From NCBI RefSeq assembly GCF_946479765.1, contig NZ_CAMLHO010000033.1:1-43335 (forward strand): a DNA stretch of 43,335 bases, given 5' to 3'. This stretch comes from an uncultured Aliivibrio sp. GTDB taxonomy: Bacteria > Pseudomonadota > Gammaproteobacteria > Enterobacterales > Vibrionaceae. Of this stretch, positions 8,044-17,226 are shown in pieces; within the stretch, counting starts at the first letter, position 1; every line of letters starts with the position of its first letter. The notes under the pieces were generated by a model. That model worked only from the letters and a program-made list of their open reading frames with translations. It was not told the origin of the DNA and made no database searches. A program made the position numbers and the translations under genes.

Positions 8044-9732
8044 TTAAAAAGCAGTACGTTTGTAGCGACGGTACACTGGTTTCCAGAAATATTGTTCAAT
8101 TTTTTGTTGTAATGCTTCATCGGTGATCTCTAATGCATAGCCTTGTTCAATGGCTTTTTTAGCAACCGCGAAAGCGATTTTTTTAGATACCGTATGAATT
8201 TCTTCTAATGGTGGAAGTAAAGCACCAGAGCCGTTAATCGCCAGTGGGGAACACTCAGATAATGCACGGCTTGATTCTTGTAGCATTTCATCAGAAACAC
8301 GTGTTGCTTTAATTGCCAATACACCTAAGCCAATACCAGGGAAGATAAAGCTGTTATTACATTGCGCAATTGGGTAAGTTTGACCGTTGTGTGTTACTGG
8401 ATCAAATGGGCTACCTGTTGCAACTAGTGCTTGACCATCAGTCCAACGGATAATGTCGTTTGGTGTTGCTTCTACACGACTTGTTGGATTTGATAACGGG
8501 AATATAATTGGACGTTCACAATGTTTGTGCATCTCTTGGATTACTTCTTTACTAAATAAGCCCGGAGCACCAGAAACACCAATCAATACGGTTGGTTTTG
8601 CATTACGCATTACATCGACAAGAGAATAATCTGACTCTTCTGAAACCCAATCTTTAGTATTTTCAGTTTTTTGAACTAAACGCTGTTGGAAATCAAGTAG
8701 ATTCGGCATGCCTTCTTGCAGTAAGCCCCAACGGTCAACCATGTATATTTGAGAGCGAGCTTGAGCATCTGAGATACCTTCCGATACCATTTGAGCAATG
8801 ATTGCTTCTGCAATACCACAACCCGCAGAGCCTGCACCAAGGAAAGTAACGCGTTGTTGAGCTAATGAACTTCCTGCTGCTTTACATGCCGCAAGTAGAG
8901 AGCCCACAGTAACGGCAGCGGTACCTTGAATATCATCGTTAAAACAACAGATACGGTTTTTATAACGCTCAAGTAAAGGCATCGCATTTTTTTGTGCAAA
9001 ATCTTCAAATTGAACTAAGGCTTGAGGCCAACGACGTTGAACTGCTTGAATGAACTCTTCAACGAAATCTTTATATTCGTCCCCAGTAACACGAGGGTGA
9101 CGCCAGCCCATGTACATTGGATCGGCAAGACGTTGAGGGTTATTTGTACCAACATCAAGAACAATTGGCAAAGTATGAGCAGGACTAATACCACCACACG
9201 CTGTATAAAGTGCTAATTTACCAATTGGGATACCCATACCACCGATGCCCTGATCGCCCAGACCAAGAATACGTTCGCCATCGGTAACTACGATTACTTT
9301 AACGTTTTGGTTTGCTGCGTTATTTAACAGGTCATCAATACGGTTTTTATTTTCATATGAGATGAATAAACCACGGCCGCGACGGTAAATGTTTGAGAAG
9401 TTTTCACACGCTGCGCCAACGGTTGGTGTGTAAATAATAGGCATCATTTCGCTGATGTGATTTTGGACTAAGCGATAAAATAAGGTCTCATTCGTGTCTT
9501 GAATATTGCGAAGGTAGATATGCTTATCCATATCATTTTCAAAACTTTGATATTGCTTATAAGCACGACCAGTTTGTTCTTCAATACTTTCGATTGCTTC
9601 AGGAAGTAAGCCTTCTAAGTTAAAATATTTACGCTCAGTCGTGCTGAATGCGCTGCCTTTATTTAGCAGAGGAGTACTTAGAAGTGCTGGGCCAGCATAA
9701 GGGATATATAGGGGACGTTTGTTGTTATTCAT
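8044..9732 (-). CDS. maeA: NAD-dependent malic enzyme
   Basis: Oxidatively decarboxylates L-malate to pyruvate with NAD+, linking the TCA cycle to pyruvate in the cytosol. Its 562 residues match the usual large-type malic enzyme (about 565). Seen in order: [19 protein letters not shown] (malate-site region with the catalytic Tyr, near residue 100), [24 protein letters not shown] with the general-base Lys (about 150-175), [11 protein letters not shown] metal-ligand acidic residues (about 260), and the dinucleotide fold [15 protein letters not shown] (about 300). NAD preference is inferred from similarity to SfcA/MaeA. Monocistronic: its own terminator lies downstream, and the divergent helicase gene starts 154 bases upstream. 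Confidence 0.96.
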   Translation of the reverse strand: MNNNKRPLYIPYAGPALLSTPLLNKGSAFSTTERKYFNLEGLLPEAIESIEEQTGRAYKQYQSFENDMDKHIYLRNIQDTNETLFYRLVQNHISEMMPIIYTPTVGAACENFSNIYRRGRGLFISYENKNRIDDLLNNAANQNVKVIVVTDGERILGLGDQGIGGMGIPIGKLALYTACGGISPAHTLPIVLDVGTNNPQRLADPMYMGWRHPRVTGDEYKDFVEEFIQAVQRRWPQALVQFEDFAQKNAMPLLERYKNRICCFNDDIQGTAAVTVGSLLAACKAAGSSLAQQRVTFLGAGSAGCGIAEAIIAQMVSEGISDAQARSQIYMVDRWGLLQEGMPNLLDFQQRLVQKTENTKDWVSEESDYSLVDVMRNAKPTVLIGVSGAPGLFSKEVIQEMHKHCERPIIFPLSNPTSRVEATPNDIIRWTDGQALVATGSPFDPVTHNGQTYPIAQCNNSFIFPGIGLGVLAIKATRVSDEMLQESSRALSECSPLAINGSGALLPPLEEIHTVSKKIAFAVAKKAIEQGYALEITDEALQQKIEQYFWKPVYRRYKRTAF

Positions 9733-9886
9733 TGTTATGCTTCTTCAAATCAAGAATGAACCACAGATCCTATGCCTACTTAACGTAAATATCAAAGCGT
9801 GAATGAAAATAAAATGCGAATGCAGTCATGTTTTTATCAATCAAATCCGTTAGAGTAGTGAAATATTCTATTATTTTTCGGTTTAT

Positions 9887-12232
9887 ATGTCTTTGTTACC
9901 TATTAATGCCATTCGTTCTGCGTTTTCTACTTCTATTTCACAAAAGAATTTAGTTATTCAATCTGAAACTGGATCTGGAAAATCAACACATTTACCATTA
10001 TGGGCCGCAGAGAAAGGGCGAGTATTGGTGATTGAGCCAAGACGAATAGCCTGTACTGCTCTAGCTGAGTATCTTGCGCAGCAAAGTGGAACTGATTTAG
10101 GCACTGAAATTGGCTACGCAATCAAGTTAGATAGCCAATATACAGAAGACTGCAAAATAGTATTTGTCACTCCCGGCATTGCGTTAAAGTGGTTTATGGA
10201 AGATAAGCTAGCTACGTTTGAATTTGTGATGATTGATGAGTTTCATGAGCGTCGTTGGGATACTGATATCTTATTAGCGTTATTGAATACACATCAATCA
10301 CATCGTTTGATTTTGACTTCTGCCACAATGGAGAGCGGGCCGTTGGCTAAATACGCTAATGCCGATGTGTTAGTTGCAGAAGGTCGTCAATTTAATGTAA
10401 CAGTGTCGAATATGGCGGCTCATTCGCAGCAGATGCCATCTGATAAAGATCTTGAACAACGAATTATAGAAACGCTACAACAAGCGATTCAACAAGGTGA
10501 AGTTGGTGATATTTTAGTTTTTTTGCCAGGTAAAAAAGAAATTACCCAATGCGTTCAAGTTGCTGAGGCTAAGCTGTCTAATGTTAACGTTATTCCTCTC
10601 TTTGCTGGTGTTTCTGATATTTACCGTAATCAAGCATTGACTGCGTCTACTCAACAGCGCGTTATTTTTGCTACTAATGTGGCAGAAACGTCATTGACAA
10701 TTCCTAATGTTACCTTAGTGATTGATTCAGGCTTAGAGCGAAGAACGCATCAAAGAAATGGTCGAACGACTCTTTTACTGCAAGCCATTTCAAAAGCAAG
10801 TAGAGATCAGCGTTCAGGAAGAGCTGGTCGAACTCAAGCGGGGCGAGTAATTCGATTGTTTGGTGAACATGCCCCATTAGAATCAATGACACCACCAGAA
10901 TTACAAAGAGAAGAATTAGTCGAGGTAGTACTTTCCGCCGCAAGCTGTGATGCTAAATTACGTGACATGCCGCTTCTTGAACCGTTGCCGGAAAAATCGC
11001 TCTATTTAGCTGAAGATAAGTTAAAGCAGATGGGAGCGATTGATTCTGAGTTAGTGATTACTGATTATGGCTTACGTTTATGCCCATTACCTATTGATAC
11101 TCTCTTCTCACATATGATTTCAGTGGTAGAAGGGAGGGCTGAAAAAGAAACGGTGGTCGATTTAGTCGCGGGATTATCGGTATCAAACAAGCTGTGTTCA
11201 TTGTCTAATTCAGATATAGCGTTAGATGACTTTTTACGTTGGAACCCAAAGTCGTGTGATTTAGTGACATTAGTTTCCATCATTCGTGGCCATGAATGTC
11301 ATGGATTAACGATAGATAATGAACTACGTAAAGAAGCTCGAGCATTAGCAAAACAAATTAGAACAGAATTATCACTGCCTGATTTAGAGGTCAGTAGTCG
11401 ATTAAAAAGAGAGGAAGTGTTACTTCAATTGGTAAACAAATTACCTGAATTAGTCTTTGTTCGTAGAGAGAAGCGCAGAGAGGCTTTTGGTAATGGTTAT
11501 CTGGAAGTGGTTCTTGGGCGAAATAATCATTTTTTACCTGCTTATGAAGCCGCCATCGTGTTCGATCAATTCTCTCTTCCTGGAAGAGGAAATAAGCGGA
11601 TTCTCACAATAGGGACAGCGTTAGCACCTATAGAATTATCTTGGATTATTGATGCTGGATTAGCTGATTGTCGCATTGGTGAATGTGTAAATGACAATCA
11701 AGAGATTAAAATTGCCCATGAATATTATTACGCTAATCGACGATTAAAAACGGATTATGTTGAACCGACTGAAGACGATGCGATTCCTGCAATAGTATCT
11801 CAAGTTATTGAGGGGCATATGCTTCCGTTACTGAAAGATAAAAGAGTGACAGAAATTGCCGCTTGGCAGCTTTATTGTCAACTTAACGGTAATAAATCAG
11901 TACCTGTTGTGACATTTGAAGCTTGGTTTACTGAACAGTTGAATGAGCTAGGGGTCAGTTCTTTAGACGATATGACGTTGTTTGATGAAACCGATTTTAT
12001 TTTTGAGGGGATCCCTGAGTGGGAGTTAGCTGATTTTCTAATAATGTACCCTCAAACCGTGATCTTGCCCGATATCACCTTATTCGTTGAATATTTACCA
12101 CAAAGTAAGCGGATTTTATTGAACTATGTAAAAGGGCAGCGAAAAGGGGATGTTAAACGATGGGAGCTTCCAACGTGGTCAGGTTGGCGAATTCAATATA
12201 AAAAGGCCAGCCGTAAAATTGATGTTAAATAA
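9887..12232 (+). CDS. DEAH-box RNA helicase, HrpB-like
   Basis: A 781-residue cytosolic NTP-dependent helicase. Motif I ETGSGKST (27-34), motif II DEFH (117-120), motif III SAT (145-147), motif V (NVAETSLTIP) and motif VI QRSGRAGR (near 310) are all present, so the ATPase core should work. This DEFH form and the total length fit HrpB, but the last 280 residues are not the HrpB C-terminal domain I would expect: they carry REAFGNGYLEVVLGRN and finish with a basic GWRIQYKKASRK tail. I therefore call it HrpB-like rather than hrpB. Bacterial HrpB has no firmly known substrate. Divergent from maeA; pldA follows 78 bases downstream. Confidence 0.87.
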   Translation: MSLLPINAIRSAFSTSISQKNLVIQSETGSGKSTHLPLWAAEKGRVLVIEPRRIACTALAEYLAQQSGTDLGTEIGYAIKLDSQYTEDCKIVFVTPGIALKWFMEDKLATFEFVMIDEFHERRWDTDILLALLNTHQSHRLILTSATMESGPLAKYANADVLVAEGRQFNVTVSNMAAHSQQMPSDKDLEQRIIETLQQAIQQGEVGDILVFLPGKKEITQCVQVAEAKLSNVNVIPLFAGVSDIYRNQALTASTQQRVIFATNVAETSLTIPNVTLVIDSGLERRTHQRNGRTTLLLQAISKASRDQRSGRAGRTQAGRVIRLFGEHAPLESMTPPELQREELVEVVLSAASCDAKLRDMPLLEPLPEKSLYLAEDKLKQMGAIDSELVITDYGLRLCPLPIDTLFSHMISVVEGRAEKETVVDLVAGLSVSNKLCSLSNSDIALDDFLRWNPKSCDLVTLVSIIRGHECHGLTIDNELRKEARALAKQIRTELSLPDLEVSSRLKREEVLLQLVNKLPELVFVRREKRREAFGNGYLEVVLGRNNHFLPAYEAAIVFDQFSLPGRGNKRILTIGTALAPIELSWIIDAGLADCRIGECVNDNQEIKIAHEYYYANRRLKTDYVEPTEDDAIPAIVSQVIEGHMLPLLKDKRVTEIAAWQLYCQLNGNKSVPVVTFEAWFTEQLNELGVSSLDDMTLFDETDFIFEGIPEWELADFLIMYPQTVILPDITLFVEYLPQSKRILLNYVKGQRKGDVKRWELPTWSGWRIQYKKASRKIDVK

Positions 12233-12310
12233 TTCAATAAGATAAATCGTAATATCGGTATGTATCTTGCTTGTTAATGAGAAAGGTAAGTTACTGACAA
12301 AAGGTCAATT

Positions 12311-13084
12311 ATGAAAAAATGGATGCTATTGATTGCATTGGTTGTACCCTTCATGACATCAGCAAAAGAAGTGAATAGAATAAGTGGCTATGAAGACAGT
12401 TATTTTATTGGTTCTTATACTAATAATTTAAATAAACAAACTTACGTTGATGGTGGTTTTGAAGACGCTAATGGTTTGCAGGCCATGGAGATGAAATTTC
12501 AGTTTTCTCTTTCAGTGCCAATTATTCCAATTAGCCAAAGTAGCGCCGTAATGTTTGCTTATACTCAAAAATCGTTATGGCAGTTGGGTAATAACGATAT
12601 TTCGTCACCATTTAGAGAAACTAATTATCAACCTCAGTTTTTTTTAATGCATCAATCAAATATGCTGCTTTTTAATAGTGCTGAAGCGGGTTATATGCAT
12701 GAATCGAATGGACAAACGTCTAGCTTATCTCGTAGCTGGGATCGTATGTATGTCGCTTTAGAGCGTTTAGATGGCCCTGTCGAATACGGAATTAAAGGTT
12801 GGTATGTTATTAAAGATGAAGATAATAATGAAGACATTACCGACTATCTTGGCAATTATGATGCGTGGTTTAAGGTTGGTAATAAAATAGGTACATTTGA
12901 CACCCGTTTTACTTACAATTTCGAGACAAACAAAGGTGGAGTTGAAGCTGGTTATACGTTAAATGTAAATAAATTTATTGGTATCTATGCTCAAGTGTGG
13001 ACTGGGTATGGGGAAACGTTGGTTGATTATAATCATGATCAAACCCGAGTTGGTATTGGTATGAAGCTGTTACCACTACAATAA
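12311..13084 (+). CDS. pldA: Outer membrane phospholipase A
   Basis: OMPLA hydrolyses phospholipids that have leaked into the outer leaflet of the outer membrane. It has 257 residues with a signal peptide (cut after TSA, about 18). Active-site block YMHESNGQ with His130 and Ser132, then SRSWDRMY with Asp144. Spacing (2 and 12) equals His142/Ser144/Asn156 of E. coli, but the third residue is Asp, not Asn. The Ca2+-site region and the barrel end (YTLNVNKFIGIYAQVWTGYGETLVDYN, in part) match E. coli well. A good AAAGG ribosome site precedes the ATG and a terminator follows. It is not functionally tied to the helicase upstream. Confidence 0.94.
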   Translation: MKKWMLLIALVVPFMTSAKEVNRISGYEDSYFIGSYTNNLNKQTYVDGGFEDANGLQAMEMKFQFSLSVPIIPISQSSAVMFAYTQKSLWQLGNNDISSPFRETNYQPQFFLMHQSNMLLFNSAEAGYMHESNGQTSSLSRSWDRMYVALERLDGPVEYGIKGWYVIKDEDNNEDITDYLGNYDAWFKVGNKIGTFDTRFTYNFETNKGGVEAGYTLNVNKFIGIYAQVWTGYGETLVDYNHDQTRVGIGMKLLPLQ

Positions 13085-13106
13085 AAAATTAATCAGTGTT
13101 TTTAGA

Positions 13107-13131
13107 GGCCTCAGTTATCTGGGGCTTTTTT
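13107..13131 (+). terminator. Rho-independent terminator after pldA
   Basis: GCCTCAG (13108-13114) pairs with CTGGGGC (13119-13125) with one G-T pair and a TTAT loop, followed by six T residues. Confidence 0.85.
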
Positions 13132-13214
13132 GATCTTATAAATCAATGAGTCTGGTCATTGCGAATTAACTTCATTTCCATTAGGATCCCTTTGGATTTC
13201 ATAGGAGACATATA

Positions 13215-13859
13215 ATGACAATAATGATGCTGGCAAGCTTTGCTCTGATTGGTTTGGTGTTGTGGTGGTTTTACAGTCGTAAAAATGCGACGTCTTTAAA
13301 TCCGGCATGGATGATATTTGTGGTGGTTGTGTGCATGATAGTTGTTTTCTCATCAGGCTTAAAACCAGAAAAGTACGCGGTTGATAATAAGTTGGTCACT
13401 GAACCATTAGGCCTTCTTTCTTATGAAGATAAAATGCGTTATTTAGAAGACCAATTAAAAGTGTCTCCAAACGATGCGGATCTTTGGTTTGAAATTGGTC
13501 AAGGTTACCTACTTAACGGTGAGTTAAAGCCTGCTAATATTTGCTTTGGTTATGCAATACGATTGACTGAAGAGCCAACGGCAAATCAGTACGCTGCAAA
13601 AGCAACGGCTCAATACTATTTACACTCTCAGTTGTTTGATGAAGAAATAGAAAGGTTACTGGATAAAGCATTAGAGCTAGATGAGTATAACCAAGCCGCA
13701 TTAACCTTAATTGCTTCTGATCATTTTGTGACGTTTCGTTATCAAAAAGCGATTAATGCTTGGCAGAAAATTTTAGATTCAGAAAGAGTCGATGTAGATA
13801 GAGTCACTATTATTAATTCTATTAACCAAGCGAAACAATTAATGCAGACTAGTCGCTAG
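13215..13859 (+). CDS. nrfG: NrfG, TPR haem-lyase subunit for NrfA
   Basis: A 214-residue protein with two N-terminal membrane helices (about 2-20 and 31-48) and a periplasmic TPR domain (about 70-205). In E. coli NrfG presents the C-terminus of NrfA to the NrfEF haem lyase, so that the unusual CxxCK haem is attached. TPR-like text: PNDADLWFEIGQGYLLNGELKPANICFGYAIRL is covered in two repeats, then LDKALELDEYNQAALTLIASDHF, as in NrfG/CcmH-C/CycH. A strong AGGAGA precedes the ATG by 6 bases. It is convergent with nrfA instead of lying at the end of the nrf operon. Its last three codons and stop belong to the first copies of the heptamer repeat. Confidence 0.88.
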   Translation: MTIMMLASFALIGLVLWWFYSRKNATSLNPAWMIFVVVVCMIVVFSSGLKPEKYAVDNKLVTEPLGLLSYEDKMRYLEDQLKVSPNDADLWFEIGQGYLLNGELKPANICFGYAIRLTEEPTANQYAAKATAQYYLHSQLFDEEIERLLDKALELDEYNQAALTLIASDHFVTFRYQKAINAWQKILDSERVDVDRVTIINSINQAKQLMQTSR

Positions 13860-13880
13860 TCGCTAGTCGCTAGTCGCTAG
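13849..13880 (+). repeat. Heptamer tandem repeat (CTAGTCG) x 4.6
   Basis: Four exact copies of CTAGTCG (13849, 13856, 13863, 13870) plus CTAG (13877-13880). The array begins inside nrfG and supplies its TAG stop codon (13857-13859). Copy-number change beyond the first two units would not alter NrfG. Confidence 0.97.
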
Positions 13881-13933
13881 TTAAAGAGTTAAAGAGTTAA
13901 AGAGTTAAAGAGTTAAAGAGTTAAAGAGTTAAA
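13880..13933 (+). repeat. Octamer tandem repeat (GTTAAAGA) x 6.75
   Basis: Six exact copies of GTTAAAGA from 13880 to 13927, then GTTAAA (13928-13933). It directly abuts the heptamer array, sharing the junction G, and ends 7 bases before the nrfG/nrfA terminator stem. Perfect short tandem arrays like this usually vary in copy number by replication slippage. Confidence 0.97.
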
Positions 13934-13939
13934 TATATG

Positions 13940-13980
13940 AAAAAGCCGACACTTCATTTATTGAAAGGTCGGCTTTTTTT
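13940..13980. terminator. Bidirectional terminator between nrfG and nrfA
   Basis: AAAAAGCCGAC (13940-13950) pairs with GTCGGCTTTTT (13968-13978). A T run to 13980 serves nrfG, and the A run serves as the T tract for nrfA on the other strand. The 17-base loop has partial inner pairing. Confidence 0.88.
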
Positions 13981-14012
13981 GTTGGTGGTTATTAATCAGT
14001 TAATCACATTAA

Positions 14013-15452
14013 TTATTTTATTGGCGCGTAGTCTGTTGATTCACGTTCTTTTGCTTGGTTTTCCCATTGAGGAACCACGGTTTCTAAGAAGTGTTTCTTC
14101 TCAGCTTCCATGCCTTCCATATCCATACCCAATGCTTTTTGTGCCGCCGCTTTGGTTGAAATATCAGGTATAGCGATAGGGTCCGTAATCCCTTTTTTCG
14201 CTAATAGACGGATCAGTTTAGTACGAGCATCTGCCGCTTTATCAACAGCAGTGCCTAATACTTCTAGAGCGACTTCAGGTGCATGCATATGAACGCCGTG
14301 TGAAGCAATCGCATAATCCCAGCGCCATTGTGCATGACGAATGTCTTGTAGGATTGGTTTCATCTCTTTTTGAGTTGCGCCTGCATCCCATGCAGCACCC
14401 GCTTCAAAATGAGCGGCTACAATTTGACGTTCAGCGGTTAGCTTCATTTTTATTACTTGTGCTTTACGGCTAGCAACAACCCCCTGTAGCATCTCTTTTG
14501 ATTGTGTATGACAATTAGCACACGTATCTTCAAAGCGATCAAATGGGTTACCAACTTTATGGTCTGTATAAACGGTGCCATCTTCATTCGTTACTTTTGG
14601 CATGTGGCAATCAACACACGTTACTTTGTTTTTACCGTGAATACCTTCGCGCCATGTTTCGTAGCCTGGGTGTTGTGCTTTTAACATCGGTGCTTTAGAT
14701 ACTTTATGAGTCCAATCGCTAAAGCCAATTTCGTCGTAGTATTCTTCCATTTGATCAACCGTTGTGCCTTTATCCCAAGGGAATTTGACGGCTTTGGTTT
14801 TTCCTGTGAAGTAGTATTCGACGTGACATTGGCCACAAACAGACGCTTGTTGATCTAGACGAGATTGATCATCAAATGGCTTACCAATCGCATCCATTGC
14901 ACGCTCTACGTGTGGCTTGGTGATTGCTAAAGCTGGTTCACCGTTTTTAAAGCCTTCACTACGTGTATCATGACAATCGGCACAGCCAATTGGGTTTTGG
15001 ATTTCACTACCAAGACGAGCCCACTTGCCAGAGAAGTAACCATCTTCGCCTTGCTCTTCAATTACACGACCAACATCAGGGCTTTTACAGCTCCAACATG
15101 CCATAGGCATAGGACCTGAGTTCGCGTCAGTAGGGCCTGCGGTACGGAGGGTTTGTCTTACATCATCAATCGCATAAAAGTGGCCACGTGCTTTGTTATA
15201 GTCTTTAGCAAAACCATAACCTGCCCACATGATCACCATATTTGGGTCTTCGGCTAACGCATCTTCAATTTGTACGCTGTCAGAGGTAGAGCGCCATGAT
15301 TCATATTGATCAGCATGCTCTTTTGCATAAGCTTCATTACGAGGGTCAACTCGCTCAGTTTTTTCAGATGCAGCAAAGCTGTGGCTACTTAATAATAACG
15401 TAGTCACCATGGCAATTGCAGCGGCTGAACGACGGGTCCATTGCTTTTTCAC
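14013..15452 (-). CDS. nrfA: Cytochrome c nitrite reductase, ammonia-forming
   Basis: Periplasmic pentahaem enzyme reducing nitrite to ammonium with six electrons. From the GTG at 15452 it has 479 residues (E. coli 478) with a Sec signal (KKQWTRR, core, cut after SFAA). Haem motifs: active-site CWSCK, then CADCH, CGQCH, CVDCH and CANCH. CHVEYYF carries the catalytic Tyr, and KAQHPGYE the calcium-site Lys/Gln and catalytic His. A TTG at 15467 extends the frame, but GGAG at 15462-15465 lies 9 bases before the GTG, and the GTG start gives the normal signal peptide. Its promoter is in the divergent nrfA/nrfB region with FNR and CRP-like sites. It ends at a shared terminator with nrfG. Confidence 0.97.
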   Translation of the reverse strand: MKKQWTRRSAAAIAMVTTLLLSSHSFAASEKTERVDPRNEAYAKEHADQYESWRSTSDSVQIEDALAEDPNMVIMWAGYGFAKDYNKARGHFYAIDDVRQTLRTAGPTDANSGPMPMACWSCKSPDVGRVIEEQGEDGYFSGKWARLGSEIQNPIGCADCHDTRSEGFKNGEPALAITKPHVERAMDAIGKPFDDQSRLDQQASVCGQCHVEYYFTGKTKAVKFPWDKGTTVDQMEEYYDEIGFSDWTHKVSKAPMLKAQHPGYETWREGIHGKNKVTCVDCHMPKVTNEDGTVYTDHKVGNPFDRFEDTCANCHTQSKEMLQGVVASRKAQVIKMKLTAERQIVAAHFEAGAAWDAGATQKEMKPILQDIRHAQWRWDYAIASHGVHMHAPEVALEVLGTAVDKAADARTKLIRLLAKKGITDPIAIPDISTKAAAQKALGMDMEGMEAEKKHFLETVVPQWENQAKERESTDYAPIK

Positions 15453-15578
15453 AGTAGGTATCTCCAATATTCTTGTTATGAATTAGCCAAGCGTTGTGAA
15501 AGCGACTATCAATCAGAATTGGAAACATAATGAGTATATCGTAGATAAGGGACGGTCATTTTTTCATCGGGGTTTGTA

Positions 15579-15592
15579 TTGATTTACATCAA
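15579..15592. promoter_or_regulatory. FNR box
   Basis: TTGATTTACATCAA, an exact match to TTGAT-N4-ATCAA. It lies 127 bases upstream of the nrfA GTG, as expected for an anaerobically induced nitrite reductase. I could not place a convincing -10 at the canonical distance on the nrfA side. Confidence 0.85.
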
Positions 15593-15600
15593 GTTACATA

Positions 15601-15616
15601 AGTGATCTATATCACT
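15601..15616. promoter_or_regulatory. CRP-like palindrome
   Basis: AGTGATCTATATCACT, an inverted repeat containing GTGA-N6-TCAC, the CRP core. Its centre is 23 bases from the FNR-box centre. It could also bind FNR weakly, since the two consensus sites are related. Confidence 0.55.
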
Positions 15617-15622
15617 AATAAA

Positions 15623-15635
15623 TACTTATACCTCT
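15623..15635 (+). promoter_or_regulatory. Two NarL/NarP-type heptamers
   Basis: TACTTAT (15623-15629) and TACCTCT (15629-15635) each match the TACYYMT heptamer and share one base. The direct arrangement is not the 7-2-7 inverted repeat preferred by NarP, and heptamers this degenerate occur by chance, so this is tentative. Confidence 0.3.
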
Positions 15636-15827
15636 AAAGTGTTAATTTAAATACACCTTATTAATAATGGTTCTTATTTGCTTTAAATAACAGTGAGATA
15701 AGGCTATCTGCGCCATGTCACAAAAGTGGTAGATAGATATAATCAACAAGACATATTTTGTATTATTTCGATACATTTATATATAAACTGTCTCTGTTAA
15801 GCGTTGTGGCTAACTATCCAATGAGAA

Positions 15828-15841
15828 TTGATTTCAATGAA
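15828..15841 (+). promoter_or_regulatory. FNR-like site upstream of nrfB
   Basis: TTGATTTCAATGAA has one mismatch to TTGAT-N4-ATCAA. A -10-like TACAAT lies at 15861-15866, giving a site centred near -38, close to a class II position. This is a plausible activator site for the nrfB operon. Confidence 0.45.
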
Positions 15842-15943
15842 GAGCTTATTTCTTCATCAATACAATAACTCATCCATTTTATTTTATGCGTCCGATCTTT
15901 AATTGATTTGACTGACATAAAGTAGGAAAGGGAAGGATATAAC

Positions 15944-16537
15944 ATGGGCAAAGTTAATTTAGCCATAGCCACAATGTTGAAGCTACTCTTCGCATTTTGT
16001 CTCTATGGTTTGTCTCTCAATGTTGCTGCAGATGAATCGCCCCAAATAGAGGCTGACTCATCAACTCGACATGAAGTGACGTTAATTCGTGACCGAGACT
16101 ACGCATGTACTCAATGTCATAAAGATGAAAAAGAAACACTCAAAGGTTCACACGGTGAAGATGCATTTGCCATTCTTAAACGTGATGTGAATTGTGTAGA
16201 GTGTCATAAATCAATTGGACCTGAACACCGAGATGGTGCACCTCAAGTTACCAAATATTCTGCGGCACAATCAAAAGTCGGCACGGAAAAAGTGACCCTC
16301 TCGTTTGATGAAATTTTACAAGCTAATAGCCAATGTACTGATTGTCATACCTCAGAAAGATTACGTGATGATAGCTGGACGCATGACGTTCACGCCAAAA
16401 ACTTAACCTGCTCATCTTGTCATATTGTGCATGGAGAAAAAGAAGCGGTACTTTCTTTTGACCATTCATCAAAGATAAAGATGTGTGTTGATTGCCACGC
16501 TGATTTTAATCAGAAAGAAAATAAGCTAGGAGAATAG
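15944..16537 (+). CDS. nrfB: NrfB, pentahaem electron donor to NrfA
   Basis: A 197-residue periplasmic cytochrome with a signal peptide (about 1-29, cut after NVAA) and five CxxCH motifs: CTQCH, CVECH, CTDCH, CSSCH and CVDCH. In the E. coli system NrfB passes electrons from the NrfCD quinol oxidase to NrfA. It is the first gene of the + strand nrf operon; AAGGA lies upstream of its ATG, and nrfC starts 1 base after its stop, so the two are tightly coupled. The long upstream region carries an FNR-like site. Confidence 0.95.
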   Translation: MGKVNLAIATMLKLLFAFCLYGLSLNVAADESPQIEADSSTRHEVTLIRDRDYACTQCHKDEKETLKGSHGEDAFAILKRDVNCVECHKSIGPEHRDGAPQVTKYSAAQSKVGTEKVTLSFDEILQANSQCTDCHTSERLRDDSWTHDVHAKNLTCSSCHIVHGEKEAVLSFDHSSKIKMCVDCHADFNQKENKLGE

Positions 16538-16538
16538 T

Positions 16539-17225
16539 ATGAGTTGTTCTAGACGAAATTTTTTAGCGGGTTCAGGTGCGGTTATCTTTACTACTGGAGT
16601 GGCGACTACCTCATTAATGAGCAGTAAAAAAACGCTGGCTTATTCGATGGAAGACGGCGCAAAACGCTATGGTATGGTGCATGATGAGACGGCCTGTATT
16701 GGTTGTACTGCCTGTACTGAAGCATGTCGAGAAGTGAACAGCGTGCCAGAAGGTGTTTCTCGATTAGAGATTATCCGTAGCGAACCGCGCGGAGAGTTCC
16801 CTGATGTCGATTACCGCTTTACTCGTAAATCATGCCAACATTGTGAAAATGCTCCGTGTGTAATGGTGTGTCCGACAGGCGCTGCTTATAAAGATGAAAC
16901 AACAGGTATTGTTGATGTTCATAATGAGAAATGCGTAGGCTGTGGCTATTGTTTAGCGGCGTGTCCTTATCAAGTACGTTTCTTTAATCCTGTTACCAAA
17001 TCAGCAGATAAATGTGATTTTTGTCGTGAGACGAATTTAGCTCAAGGCAAACAACCTGCGTGTGTTGAATCTTGCCCCACAAAAGCACTGATCTTTGGTG
17101 ACTTGAACGATAAAAATAGTGAGATTAATGCGGTATTAAGCAATAGCGTATTTTATCGAGACAAAGTGGATCTAGGCACTAAGCCTAAGTTATTTAAGAT
17201 CCCAAACCAAAAAGGGGAGATTTAA
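16539..17225 (+). CDS. nrfC: NrfC, four-cluster [4Fe-4S] ferredoxin subunit (Tat-exported)
   Basis: A 228-residue periplasmic iron-sulfur protein, the electron relay of the NrfCD quinol dehydrogenase. The N-terminus SCSRRNFLAGSGAV is a twin-arginine signal. Cysteine clusters appear in order: CIGCTACTEAC, CQHCENAPCVMVC, CVGCGYCLAAC and CDFCRE...CVESC, the DmsB/PsrB-type four-cubane pattern. The gene starts 1 base after nrfB and is followed 1 base later by nrfD, as in E. coli nrfABCD. Confidence 0.95.
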   Translation: MSCSRRNFLAGSGAVIFTTGVATTSLMSSKKTLAYSMEDGAKRYGMVHDETACIGCTACTEACREVNSVPEGVSRLEIIRSEPRGEFPDVDYRFTRKSCQHCENAPCVMVCPTGAAYKDETTGIVDVHNEKCVGCGYCLAACPYQVRFFNPVTKSADKCDFCRETNLAQGKQPACVESCPTKALIFGDLNDKNSEINAVLSNSVFYRDKVDLGTKPKLFKIPNQKGEI

Positions 17226-17226
17226 G

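Larger units (their letters stand above)
15453..15943. other. nrfA/nrfB divergent regulatory region (491 bases)
   Basis: Holds the promoters of nrfA (-) and nrfBCDE-F (+). From left to right: a perfect FNR box, a CRP-like palindrome, two adjoining NarL/NarP-type heptamers, AT-rich sequence without an open frame, a one-mismatch FNR-like site at 15828-15841, and the nrfB ribosome site AAGGA. No small RNA or further gene was recognised. Confidence 0.75.

Noticed and set aside
13849-13933. CRISPR-like repeats
   Set aside because: The units are 7 and 8 bases, with no spacers, and no cas genes are present; they are simple tandem repeats.
13937-14173. 78-codon + strand frame after nrfG
   Set aside because: It runs through the shared terminator hairpin and antisense to the end of nrfA, with no good ribosome site.
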